A stretch of DNA of 22,744 nucleotides. Source: Alcanivorax sp. UBA4485 (GTDB lineage Bacteria > Pseudomonadota > Gammaproteobacteria > Pseudomonadales > Alcanivoracaceae). The notes under the pieces were generated by a model. It had not been told where the DNA came from and ran no database searches. It saw only the letters and a list, made by a program, of their open reading frames with translations. The stretch spans positions 1 to 22,744 of the forward strand of contig DGNT01000168.1 of assembly GCA_002389055.1 (NCBI GenBank), read 5' to 3'. Position numbers and translations under genes: made by a program. Each line of letters opens with the position of its first letter. Position 1 is the stretch's first letter. Shown here in pieces: positions 1 through 6,595 of this stretch.

Positions 1-1
1 G

Positions 2-70
2 GCGGGATTGGCGGTTTATCTGTTCACCTTGCTGATTCTTGGCCTCAGACCTCGCCACTTGCGCCGATGA
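2..70 (+). CDS. murJ: MurJ C-terminal end (partial, 5' truncated by window)
   Basis: An open frame enters from the left edge and ends at TGA 68-70. The 22 visible residues are a hydrophobic helix (AGLAVYLFTLLILGL) followed by a basic tail (RPRHLRR). This fits the last transmembrane helix and cytoplasmic tail of the lipid II flippase MurJ (MviN). The assignment rests mainly on context: mviN/murJ directly precedes ribF-ileS-lspA in Pseudomonas and many other gammaproteobacteria. Only the end is visible, so the identity is inferred and another polytopic membrane protein cannot be excluded. Confidence 0.6.
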   Translation, partial: AGLAVYLFTLLILGLRPRHLRR

Positions 71-80
71 TTCCTATAAT
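52..80 (+). promoter_or_regulatory. Sigma70-type promoter for ribF-ileS-lspA
   Basis: A perfect -10 hexamer TATAAT (75-80) lies 17 bases after TCGCCA (52-57), which matches 4 of 6 bases of the -35 consensus. The predicted start is near 87, giving an untranslated leader of about 57 bases before ribF. The -35 element lies inside the last codons of murJ. Seen in sequence; promoter activity is inferred. Confidence 0.6.
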
Positions 81-101
81 CGGCCCTCTTTTCTCCCGCG
101 T

Positions 102-118
102 GCCGGTATAAGACCGGC
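102..118 (+). other. Small hairpin in the ribF leader
   Basis: GCCGGT (102-107) and ACCGGC (113-118) form a 6-base-pair perfect stem with a 5-base ATAAG loop. It lies downstream of the predicted transcription start and upstream of the ribF ribosome binding site (GAGGG, 135-139). No T-run follows, so it is not a convincing terminator for murJ. It does not resemble an FMN riboswitch, which is far longer. Confidence 0.3.
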
Positions 119-143
119 GGGGCGGGAACCTGACGAGGGCGGA

Positions 144-1082
144 ATGCGACTGATTCGCGGCATTCACAATCTGCGGGCGAGCCACAAAGGCTGCGTCGCC
201 ACCATCGGCAATTTCGATGGCGTCCATCTGGGCCATCAACGGATTCTCGACCAGGTGATCGACGAGGCGAGGGCGCGTGGCAAGCGGTCCACGGTGATGT
301 TGTTCGAGCCCCAGCCGCAGGAGTTTTTCTGCCCGGACCAGGCGCCGGCGCGGCTTAACAGTCTGCGTGACAAGTTGATCGCGCTGCGCGATTACGGCGT
401 CGATCAGGTGTTGTGCGCCCGGTTCAACGAGGCGTTTCGCAGCCTCACCGCCGAGGCGTTCGTGCGCGATCTGCTGGTCGAGGGCCTGGGTATTGAATAC
501 CTGGTGGTGGGTGATGATTTCCGTTTCGGTTGTGGCCGCGACGGTGATTTCGATTATTTGAAACAGGCCGGCGAACGTTTCGGTTTTCAGGTGACCGACA
601 CCCCGACCTGTGAAGTGAGCGGCGAGCGGGTATCCAGCACGCGGGTGCGCGCGGCGCTGGAACAGGGGGATTTTCGCCTGGCGGAGCGTCTTCTGGGGCG
701 CCCCTACACGATCAGCGGCCGGGTCCGCCACGGCGACAAGCTCGGCCGCACCCTGGACGTGCCCACCGTGAACCTGGCCCTGAAGCGGCCGGTGTCGCCC
801 CTGCACGGGGTGTTCGCGGTGCGTGTTTCCGGCGCCGGCCTCAACGACCACCCGGGCGCGGCCAATATGGGCACGCGGCCGTCGGTGGACGGCCGGGAAA
901 ACCGCCTGGAAGTGCATTTGCTTAATTTTCAGGGTGATCTGTACGACGCGCATCTGAGCGTCGCGTTTCATCATTTCGTACGGCCGGAAGAGAAATTCGA
1001 CGGTCTCGACGAACTCAAGGCCGCCATGTGGCGGGATCTGGAACAGGTACAAGCCTTTTTGGACCAAGACGACGGACTATGA
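144..1082 (+). CDS. ribF: Bifunctional riboflavin kinase / FAD synthetase
   Basis: A 312-residue cytoplasmic enzyme that phosphorylates riboflavin to FMN and adenylylates FMN to FAD. The N-terminal nucleotidyltransferase domain starts with GNFDGVHLGHQ (HLGH at 28-31), continues with VVGDDFRFG (121-129), and closes with the SSTRVR segment (164-169). The C-terminal kinase domain (about 186-305) has the PTVN motif (207-210) and the EVH stretch with the likely catalytic Glu256. The length is typical of the family. ATG 144 was chosen over the upstream ATG at 39 because GAGGG (135-139) sits 4 bases before it and the protein then begins MRLIRGIHNL, as in relatives. The residue before VPT in the kinase motif is Asp, where Gly-Phe is commoner; this is probably neutral. 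The gene overlaps ileS by 4 bases (ATGA). Confidence 0.97.
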   Translation: MRLIRGIHNLRASHKGCVATIGNFDGVHLGHQRILDQVIDEARARGKRSTVMLFEPQPQEFFCPDQAPARLNSLRDKLIALRDYGVDQVLCARFNEAFRSLTAEAFVRDLLVEGLGIEYLVVGDDFRFGCGRDGDFDYLKQAGERFGFQVTDTPTCEVSGERVSSTRVRAALEQGDFRLAERLLGRPYTISGRVRHGDKLGRTLDVPTVNLALKRPVSPLHGVFAVRVSGAGLNDHPGAANMGTRPSVDGRENRLEVHLLNFQGDLYDAHLSVAFHHFVRPEEKFDGLDELKAAMWRDLEQVQAFLDQDDGL

Positions 1083-3892
1083 CGGATTACAAGGCGACGC
1101 TTAATCTTCCCCACACCGACTTCCCGATGAAGGCCGGTCTGTCCCAGCGCGAACCCAAGCGTCTGGACCAATGGCAGCAGCGCGATCTGTATCGCCGGAT
1201 TCGCGAAGCGTCCGCCGGACGTCCCAAGTTCATTCTTCACGACGGCCCTCCGTACGCCAACGGCGATATCCATATCGGCCACGCGGTGAACAAGATCCTC
1301 AAGGACATCATCGTCAAGGCGCGCACCCTGGACGGCTTCGATGCCCCCTATGTGCCGGGCTGGGACTGCCACGGCCTGCCCATCGAGTTGAAGGTGGAGC
1401 AGAAGGTGGGCAAGGCCGGCCACAAGGTGGACGCCGCCACCTTCCGCAAGAAGTGCCGGGAGTTCGCCGCCAAGCAGGTGGAAGGCCAGAAGCGCGACTT
1501 CAAGCGCCTGGGCGTGTTCGGCGATTGGGATCACCCCTACCTGACCATGAACTACGACACCGAGGCGAACATCATCCGCGCGCTCGGCAAGATCGCCGCC
1601 GGCGGCCACCTGACCAAGGGCTTCAAGCCGGTGCACTGGTGCCTGGACTGCGCCTCCGCCCTGGCGGAAGCGGAAGTGGAATACGAGGACAAGCAGTCGC
1701 CGGCCATCGACGTGGCGTTCGCCGTCACCGACCCGGCGGATTTCAAAAGCCGCACCGGCGTCGAGGCCGCGTCCCCGGCCCTGGTGATCTGGACCACCAC
1801 GCCCTGGACGCTGCCCGCCAACCGGGCGGTGGCGGTGCACCCGGAGCTGGACTATGTGCTGCTCAGCGGTGAGCAGAACGGCGCCGCCGTGGAACTGGTG
1901 GTGGCCGAGGATCTGGCGGACACGGTCAGCGAGCGCTTCGCGCTGACCGGCGCCCAACGTTCCGCGCCGTTCAAGGGCGCGGCGCTGGAACACCTGACCC
2001 TGCGCCACCCGTTCCTGGATCGTCAGGTGCCGGTGATCCTCGGCGACCACGTCACCACCGATGCCGGTACCGGCTGCGTGCACACCGCCCCGGGCCACGG
2101 CCAGGACGACTTTATCGTCGGTAAGCAGTACGGCCTGGAAGTGGACAGCCCGGTGCAGGACAACGGCCTGTTCCGTGACGATCTGCCGGTGGTCGGCGGC
2201 CTGCACGTGAGCAAGGCCAACCAGCCGGTGATCGACGCCTTGAAAGAGGGCGGCACCCTGGTGGCACTGGAGACCATCACCCACAGCTACCCGCACTGCT
2301 GGCGCCACAAGACGCCGATCATCTTCCGCAGCACCGCCCAGTGGTTCATCCCCATGAGCGAGGGCGGCCTGCTGGCCCAGGCCCGCGCCGAGGTGGACAA
2401 GGTCCAGTGGTTGCCGGAATGGGGCAAGGCGCGCATCGAAGGCATGCTGCGCGACCGCCCGGACTGGTGTATCTCCCGGCAGCGCACCTGGGGCGTGCCG
2501 ATCGCTCTGTTCGTGGACCGCGCCACCTCCGAGCCGCACCCGGACACCCCGCGCCTGATCGAGGAAGTGGCGAAACGGGTGGAGCAGAACGGCATCGACG
2601 CCTGGTTCGACCTGGACGCCGAAGAGCTGCTCGGTGACGACGCGGAGCGCTACACCAAGGTCACCGACATCCTGGACGTCTGGTTCGACTCCGGCGTGAC
2701 CCACTACTCGGTGCTCGAGCAACGCGACGAACTGGCGGTGCCCGCCGACCTCTATCTGGAAGGCTCCGACCAGCACCGTGGCTGGTTTCAGTCCTCGCTG
2801 CTGACCAGCACCGCGATCCGTGATGCGGCGCCCTATAAAAGCGTGCTCACCCACGGCTTCACGGTGGACGAGCAGGGCCGCAAGATGTCCAAGTCGATCG
2901 GTAACGTGATCGCCCCCCAGGAAGTATGGAACGACCTGGGCGCGGACATCCTGCGCCTGTGGGTGGCGGCCACCGATTACCGTGGCGAAATGAGCGTGTC
3001 CAAGAACATTCTCAAGCAGATGGCCGACAGCTACCGGCGCATCCGCAACACCGCCCGCTTCCTGCTCTCCAACCTGAACGGCTTCGATCCGCAGCGCGAC
3101 GCGGTGGCCCCGGACGATATGATCGCCCTGGACCGCTGGGCGGTGGGCCGCGCCGATGCCCTGCAGACCGAGCTGCGCGAGCTGTACGACGGCTATCATT
3201 TCCACTTGGTCTATCAGCGCCTGCACAACTTCTGCGGCAACGAGCTGGGCGGCTTTTACCTGGACATCATCAAGGACCGCCAGTACACCACGCCGGCGGA
3301 TTCGCTGGCGCGGCGCTCCTGCCAGACCGCGCTTTACCACATCGCCCAGGCGCTGGTGCGCTGGATGGCGCCGATCCTCAGCTTCACCGCCGAGGAAATC
3401 TTCGAGCTGCTGCCCGCCGAGCGCACCGAATCCGTATTCCTGACCACCTGGTACGACGGGCTTTTCCCGCCGGCGGCGGACGCGGAGATGGATCTGGCGT
3501 TCTGGGACCAGGTGCAGGCGGTCAAGCAGGCGGTGAACAAGGCCATCGAAGAGGCCCGCAACCGCAAGGAACTGCGCGCCAACCTGGCCGCCGACGCGAC
3601 CCTGTACGTGGACGATCGACTGGCCGGCCTGCTGGGCCGCCTGGGCGACGAGCTGCGCTTCGTGACCATCACCTCCACCGCCACCCTGGCGCCACTGGCG
3701 GACGCCCCGGCGGATCTGCCGGACAGCGCCGTGGCCGGGCTTAAGGTGCGGGTGGCCCCGTCGCCGCACGAGAAATGCGTCCGCTGCTGGCATCACCGCC
3801 CGGACATCGGCACCGATGCCAACCACCCGGAGCTGTGTGGCCGCTGCGTCACCAACCTGGACGGTGACGGCGAGGAACGCCACTATGCGTGA
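1079..3892 (+). CDS. ileS: Isoleucyl-tRNA synthetase
   Basis: A 937-residue class I aminoacyl-tRNA synthetase that charges tRNA-Ile in the cytoplasm and edits misactivated valine. The HIGH signature is at 65-68 (PPYANGDIHIGH) and KMSKS at 602-606, the same spacing as in the 938-residue Escherichia coli enzyme. The CP1 editing region lies between them, with WTTTPWTLPANRA and the GTGCVHTAPGHG stretch. The C-terminal zinc ribbon has Cys900, Cys903, Cys920 and Cys923. ATG 1079 overlaps the ribF stop as ATGA, which suggests translational coupling. An upstream in-frame ATG at 1028 lies within ribF and would add 17 unrelated residues. The end overlaps lspA by 8 bases. Pairing ileS with lspA is widespread in gammaproteobacteria. 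Confidence 0.98.
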   Translation: MTDYKATLNLPHTDFPMKAGLSQREPKRLDQWQQRDLYRRIREASAGRPKFILHDGPPYANGDIHIGHAVNKILKDIIVKARTLDGFDAPYVPGWDCHGLPIELKVEQKVGKAGHKVDAATFRKKCREFAAKQVEGQKRDFKRLGVFGDWDHPYLTMNYDTEANIIRALGKIAAGGHLTKGFKPVHWCLDCASALAEAEVEYEDKQSPAIDVAFAVTDPADFKSRTGVEAASPALVIWTTTPWTLPANRAVAVHPELDYVLLSGEQNGAAVELVVAEDLADTVSERFALTGAQRSAPFKGAALEHLTLRHPFLDRQVPVILGDHVTTDAGTGCVHTAPGHGQDDFIVGKQYGLEVDSPVQDNGLFRDDLPVVGGLHVSKANQPVIDALKEGGTLVALETITHSYPHCWRHKTPIIFRSTAQWFIPMSEGGLLAQARAEVDKVQWLPEWGKARIEGMLRDRPDWCISRQRTWGVPIALFVDRATSEPHPDTPRLIEEVAKRVEQNGIDAWFDLDAEELLGDDAERYTKVTDILDVWFDSGVTHYSVLEQRDELAVPADLYLEGSDQHRGWFQSSLLTSTAIRDAAPYKSVLTHGFTVDEQGRKMSKSIGNVIAPQEVWNDLGADILRLWVAATDYRGEMSVSKNILKQMADSYRRIRNTARFLLSNLNGFDPQRDAVAPDDMIALDRWAVGRADALQTELRELYDGYHFHLVYQRLHNFCGNELGGFYLDIIKDRQYTTPADSLARRSCQTALYHIAQALVRWMAPILSFTAEEIFELLPAERTESVFLTTWYDGLFPPAADAEMDLAFWDQVQAVKQAVNKAIEEARNRKELRANLAADATLYVDDRLAGLLGRLGDELRFVTITSTATLAPLADAPADLPDSAVAGLKVRVAPSPHEKCVRCWHHRPDIGTDANHPELCGRCVTNLDGDGEERHYA

Positions 3893-4379
3893 GCAACCGA
3901 GTACCGGGGGGCAATTGGCCTGGTTGTGGCTCACCGGCCTGGTGATCGTGCTCGATCAGATCAGCAAGCACTGGGTGGTGGCCCGCTTCGACCTCTATGA
4001 GCGGCTGGACGTATTGCCGTTCTTTAACCTGACGCTGGCCTACAACTCCGGGGCGGCGTTCAGCTTCCTGGCCGGTGCCGGCGGCTGGCAGCGCTGGTTC
4101 TTCGCCGCCGTGGCGGTGATCGCCGTGGTGCTGATCCTGGGCTGGATGCGCAAACTGCGCGAGGAGCGCATGCAGGGCGCCGCGCTGGCGCTGATTCTCG
4201 GCGGCGCCGTCGGCAACCTCTACGACCGGGTGGTGCTCGGCCACGTTGTCGACTTTCTCGACTTCTATTGGGGTGATTACCACTTCCCGGCCTTTAATCT
4301 TGCCGATACCGCCATCACTATTGGGGCAGCTCTGATCATTCTCGACATGCTGCTGGGAGGCCGTCGCGGCCATGACTGA
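3885..4379 (+). CDS. lspA: Lipoprotein signal peptidase (signal peptidase II)
   Basis: A 164-residue inner-membrane aspartyl protease that removes the signal peptide from diacylglyceryl-modified prolipoproteins. Four hydrophobic segments are visible, at about 11-28, 55-65 with its flanks, 71-88 and 142-158. The family signatures are present: NSGAAFSFL (54-62), GNLYDRV (110-116) with VVDFLDF (catalytic Asp123), and FNLADTAI (catalytic Asp141). ATG 3885 starts inside the end of ileS, an 8-base overlap, and the gene overlaps fkpB by another 8 bases. BamD, encoded in this same window, carries a lipobox and would be a substrate. Confidence 0.97.
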   Translation: MREQPSTGGQLAWLWLTGLVIVLDQISKHWVVARFDLYERLDVLPFFNLTLAYNSGAAFSFLAGAGGWQRWFFAAVAVIAVVLILGWMRKLREERMQGAALALILGGAVGNLYDRVVLGHVVDFLDFYWGDYHFPAFNLADTAITIGAALIILDMLLGGRRGHD

Positions 4380-4839
4380 CACCTTGCGCGCGGGTCCGCA
4401 GACCCGCATTACCCTGCATTTCGCCGTGCGTCTGATGGACGGCACCGAAATGGACAGCACCTACGGCGGCGAACCGGCGGCCTTTTCCTGGGGCGACGAG
4501 TCCCTGCTGCCCGGCTTCGAGCGCGCCATCCTCGGCCTCAAGGCCGGCGACAAGCGCAGCGTGTTCATCGACGCCGCCTCCGGCTTCGGTGACTACAACG
4601 AGCAAAACCGGCAGCACTTCAAGCGCAGCACCTTCAGCGCCGACGAGGTGGAAGTGGGCACGGTGATGAACTTCGCCGACGCCGCCGGCGCCGAGCTGCC
4701 CGGCGTCATCGCCGAACTGGACGACGACTGGGTCACCGTGGACTTCAACCACCCCCTGGCCGGCCGTGACCTCACCTTCGAGGTGGAGATCATCGCCGTC
4801 GAGCACGACGCCCCGGAGCAGGCCGTCCGCCTGAACTGA
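4372..4839 (+). CDS. fkpB: FKBP-type peptidyl-prolyl cis-trans isomerase (SlpA/FkpB)
   Basis: A 155-residue protein of the SlpA/FkpB family, which catalyses cis-trans isomerisation at proline and has chaperone activity in the cytoplasm. The FKBP core is split by an insert-in-flap domain: LMDGTEMDSTYGGEPAAF and LLPGFERAILGLKAGDK on the N-terminal side, then an insert of about 50 residues (roughly 70-120). The closing strand NHPLAGRDLTFEVEII is diagnostic of the family. No signal peptide is present. The ATG lies inside the lspA stop region, and lspA-fkpB-ispH is a conserved order. The in-frame start is fixed by this overlap. Confidence 0.94.
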   Translation: MTDTLRAGPQTRITLHFAVRLMDGTEMDSTYGGEPAAFSWGDESLLPGFERAILGLKAGDKRSVFIDAASGFGDYNEQNRQHFKRSTFSADEVEVGTVMNFADAAGAELPGVIAELDDDWVTVDFNHPLAGRDLTFEVEIIAVEHDAPEQAVRLN

Positions 4840-4868
4840 CCTCCTGGTCGGGCCCCGGTGAGGGCGCG

Positions 4869-4874
4869 TATACT
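4869..4874 (+). promoter_or_regulatory. Possible -10 element before ispH
   Basis: TATACT matches 5 of 6 bases of the sigma70 -10 consensus and lies 27 bases before the ispH ATG. The correctly spaced -35 region is G+C-rich and weak. It could be an internal promoter giving ispH extra transcription, since the fkpB-ispH gap of 62 bases is the only sizeable gap in this operon. Confidence 0.35.
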
Positions 4875-4901
4875 ACGGTCATATTTTCAGCAGGTTCTGA
4901 T

Positions 4902-5837
4902 ATGCAAATCCGTCTCGCCAACCCCCGCGGCTTCTGCGCCGGCGTCGATCGGGCCATCGATATCGTCAATCGGGCCCTGGACGTATTCGGGCCGCCGGTC
5001 TACGTGCGCCACGAAGTGGTCCACAACCGCTACGTGGTGGACGGCCTGCGCGAGCGCGGCGCGGTGTTCGTCGACGAACTGGAAGAAGTGCCCGACGACG
5101 CCATCGTTATCTTCAGCGCCCACGGCGTCTCCAAGGCGGTGCAGGACGAGGCCGAGCAGCGCGCCCTGCAGGTGTTCGACGCCACCTGCCCGCTGGTCAC
5201 CAAGGTGCACATGGAAGTGATCCGCTACGCCCAGGAAGGCCGCGAGGCGATTCTGATCGGCCATCAGGGCCACCCGGAAGTGGAAGGCACCATGGGCCAG
5301 TACGACACGTCCAAGGGCGGGCGCATGTACCTGGTGGAAGACGAAGCCGATGTGGCCCGCCTGGACGTCACCGACCCGGACAACCTGGCCTTCGTGACCC
5401 AGACTACCCTGAGCGTGGACGACACCGCCCGCATCATCGATGCCCTGCGCCAGCGCTTCCCCAATATCCTCGGCCCCAAACGCGAGGACATCTGCTACGC
5501 CACCACCAACCGTCAGGACGCGGTGCGCCAGCTCGCCCTGGAATGTCAGCTGGTGCTGGTGGTGGGGTCGGTCAACAGCTCCAACTCCAACCGCCTGCGC
5601 GAATTGGCCGAGCGCTGCGGCACCCCCGCCCATCTGCTCGACGACCCGGCCATGATCGACCCGGCCTGGCTCAAAGGTAAGAAAGCCGTGGGGGTCACCG
5701 CCGGCGCCAGTGCCCCCGAAGAGCTGGTCCACCAGGTAATCGCCCGCCTGCGCGAACTGGGCGGCGAAGACGCCCACGAAATCCCCGGCCGCGAAGAGAA
5801 CATCCGCTTCTCCATGCCCCGCGCCCTGCGGGTCTGA
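4902..5837 (+). CDS. ispH: 4-hydroxy-3-methylbut-2-enyl diphosphate reductase
   Basis: A 311-residue iron-sulphur enzyme (LytB) that performs the last MEP-pathway step, reducing HMBPP to isopentenyl and dimethylallyl diphosphate. The three cluster-binding cysteines are visible: Cys12 (NPRGFCAGVDRAI), Cys96 (DATCPLVTKVH) and Cys198 (REDICYATTNRQ). The catalytic Glu126 sits in GHPEVEGTMGQY, and the substrate-binding SSNSNRL segment follows. Length and start (MQIRLANPRGFC) match the family, with AGCAGG 4889-4894 as ribosome binding site. It is the last gene of the housekeeping run. The fimU pilus operon follows on the same strand, so read-through is possible. Confidence 0.98.
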   Translation: MQIRLANPRGFCAGVDRAIDIVNRALDVFGPPVYVRHEVVHNRYVVDGLRERGAVFVDELEEVPDDAIVIFSAHGVSKAVQDEAEQRALQVFDATCPLVTKVHMEVIRYAQEGREAILIGHQGHPEVEGTMGQYDTSKGGRMYLVEDEADVARLDVTDPDNLAFVTQTTLSVDDTARIIDALRQRFPNILGPKREDICYATTNRQDAVRQLALECQLVLVVGSVNSSNSNRLRELAERCGTPAHLLDDPAMIDPAWLKGKKAVGVTAGASAPEELVHQVIARLRELGGEDAHEIPGREENIRFSMPRALRV

Positions 5838-5866
5838 GCCCGACCTTCCGTAAACGTGTCTGTGTC

Positions 5867-5888
5867 GCCCGCCCGCCTGGGGGCGGGC
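5867..5888 (+). terminator. G+C-rich hairpin after ispH
   Basis: GCCCGCC (5871-5877) pairs perfectly with GGCGGGC (5882-5888) around a 4-base loop. An alternative left arm at 5867-5873 could pair with the same right arm. The hairpin lies 30 bases after the ispH stop, a natural terminator position. The downstream TCGGCCTTG is not a proper T-run, so termination is probably partial or factor-dependent. Confidence 0.4.
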
Positions 5889-5953
5889 TCGGCCTTGTGC
5901 TATGTCGGCAAACGCCACCGCACAAAAAGCTGACCCAAAGACTAATGAAAAAG

Positions 5954-5969
5954 TGTGAATAGCGTCACA
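5954..5969 (+). promoter_or_regulatory. CRP/Vfr-type binding site upstream of fimU
   Basis: TGTGA-ATAGCG-TCACA is a perfect TGTGA-N6-TCACA palindrome, flanked by an A-run on the left and a T-rich stretch on the right, as in strong CRP sites. In P. aeruginosa the CRP homologue Vfr controls twitching motility. The central 6 bases do not follow the longer Vfr consensus. The centre (5961.5) is about 112 bases upstream of the start predicted from the TACAAT box, farther than a classical class I or II site. Site match is seen; binding is inferred. Confidence 0.65.
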
Positions 5970-5990
5970 GCCTATTTTCCTAAAAAGCCC

Positions 5991-5999
5991 CGTGTATCA
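5991..5999 (+). repeat. Left copy of a 9-base direct repeat flanking the pilus operon
   Basis: CGTGTATCA occurs here, upstream of the fimU promoter, and again at 11821-11829 immediately after pilE. The two copies are in the same orientation and bracket the fimU-pilE block. The match does not extend beyond 9 bases, so chance is possible. Confidence 0.3.
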
Positions 6000-6000
6000 A

Positions 6001-6017
6001 CCGCTTATGCCGCTTAT
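6001..6017 (+). repeat. Tandem CCGCTTAT repeat in the fimU upstream region
   Basis: CCGCTTAT is repeated at 6001-6008 and 6010-6017, a 9-base period, and a third partial GCCGCC follows. It lies between the CRP/Vfr-type palindrome and the AlgR-like box. It may be a pair of half-sites for a regulator on nearly the same face of the helix, or simply chance. Confidence 0.35.
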
Positions 6018-6029
6018 TGCCGCCAAGTG

Positions 6030-6039
6030 ACCGCTCGTC
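6030..6039 (+). promoter_or_regulatory. AlgR-like box upstream of fimU
   Basis: ACCGCTCGTC differs at one base from the AlgR recognition sequence ACCGTTCGTC. AlgR is the response regulator known to bind upstream of fimU and activate the fimU-pilE operon in P. aeruginosa. The box is centred about 40 bases before the start predicted from TACAAT (6062-6067). It therefore takes the place of a -35 element, which is otherwise missing. The match is seen; AlgR itself is not encoded in this window. Confidence 0.5.
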
Positions 6040-6056
6040 TAAGTCTCGTTGTCGGC

Positions 6057-6071
6057 GGTTTTACAATTGCT
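6057..6071 (+). promoter_or_regulatory. fimU operon promoter region (sigma70 -10 and sigma54-like elements overlap)
   Basis: Two readings are possible. TACAAT (6062-6067) is a good sigma70 -10 with no -35, fitting an activator-dependent promoter behind the AlgR-like box. The same bases also carry GG (6057-6058), 10 bases, GC (6069-6070) with TTGCT, which keeps the invariant sigma54 -24/-12 bases but not the CACG between them. The first reading is preferred. The second matters because pilR, a sigma54 activator, is encoded 7 kb away. Confidence 0.45.
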
Positions 6072-6108
6072 AGAGTGTCTGCTCACGAGAATGACAGTGG
6101 AGTGCGTC

Positions 6109-6582
6109 GTGGTGTCTGACACCCGGTTTGGAAGCGGGGGCTTTACCCTTATTGAGTTGATGTTGGGGATTACTGTCGCAGCGGTGTTGCTTGCGTTGGC
6201 AGTGCCTTCTTTTCAGAACGTAACGGCTAATAACGCCCTCAGAACAGCCAGCGCTGATCTGATTACCGCGATCAATACAGCGCGGTCTCAGGCCGTCAAT
6301 CTTCGTAAAGACGTCGTTCTAAAGCAGAAAAACTCTGATTGGTCCGATGGCTGGGAGGTGGAATACGACACCTCTGTAGATGTTGAAGGCAAGCAGGAGT
6401 TCACGCCATCCGGGAAGGTCACGGTCAGTATGAATCTCTCTGAATTGACGTTTCGGTCCTCCGGAATGGTGAGTGATGAAGCCGAATTCACCATCTGTGA
6501 TGACCGTTCCGGTGAAAGCGGGCGACGTATCCGGGTGAAGAAATTCGGCGTTATCGAAAACGAAACGATTGTTTGTGGCTAG
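6109..6582 (+). CDS. fimU: Type IV pilus minor pilin FimU (GspH/FimT-type)
   Basis: A 157-residue type IV prepilin. An 11-residue leader ends in Gly-Gly before FTLIELMLGITVAAVLLAL, with PilD cleavage before Phe12 and the conserved Glu at mature position 5. A globular GspH-type domain follows. Cys130 and Cys156 probably form the C-terminal disulphide. The position as first gene before pilV identifies it as FimU, a component of the pilus priming/tip complex. GTG 6109 was chosen because GGAG (6099-6102) lies 6 bases upstream and it gives a normal leader length. ATG 6091 is the alternative: it adds 6 residues but has a poorer ribosome site. It is about 11 residues shorter than P. aeruginosa FimU. 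Base composition is lower in G+C than in the housekeeping genes. Confidence 0.85.
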   Translation: MVSDTRFGSGGFTLIELMLGITVAAVLLALAVPSFQNVTANNALRTASADLITAINTARSQAVNLRKDVVLKQKNSDWSDGWEVEYDTSVDVEGKQEFTPSGKVTVSMNLSELTFRSSGMVSDEAEFTICDDRSGESGRRIRVKKFGVIENETIVCG

Positions 6583-6595
6583 CGGCGGTGTGGTG

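Noticed and set aside
45..1067. Long minus-strand open frame opposite ribF, and an even longer one (971-3934) opposite ileS
   Set aside because: Both are mirror frames of high-G+C genes. Their products are low-complexity in His, Gln, Gly and Val, without recognisable domains, and they lie opposite certain genes.
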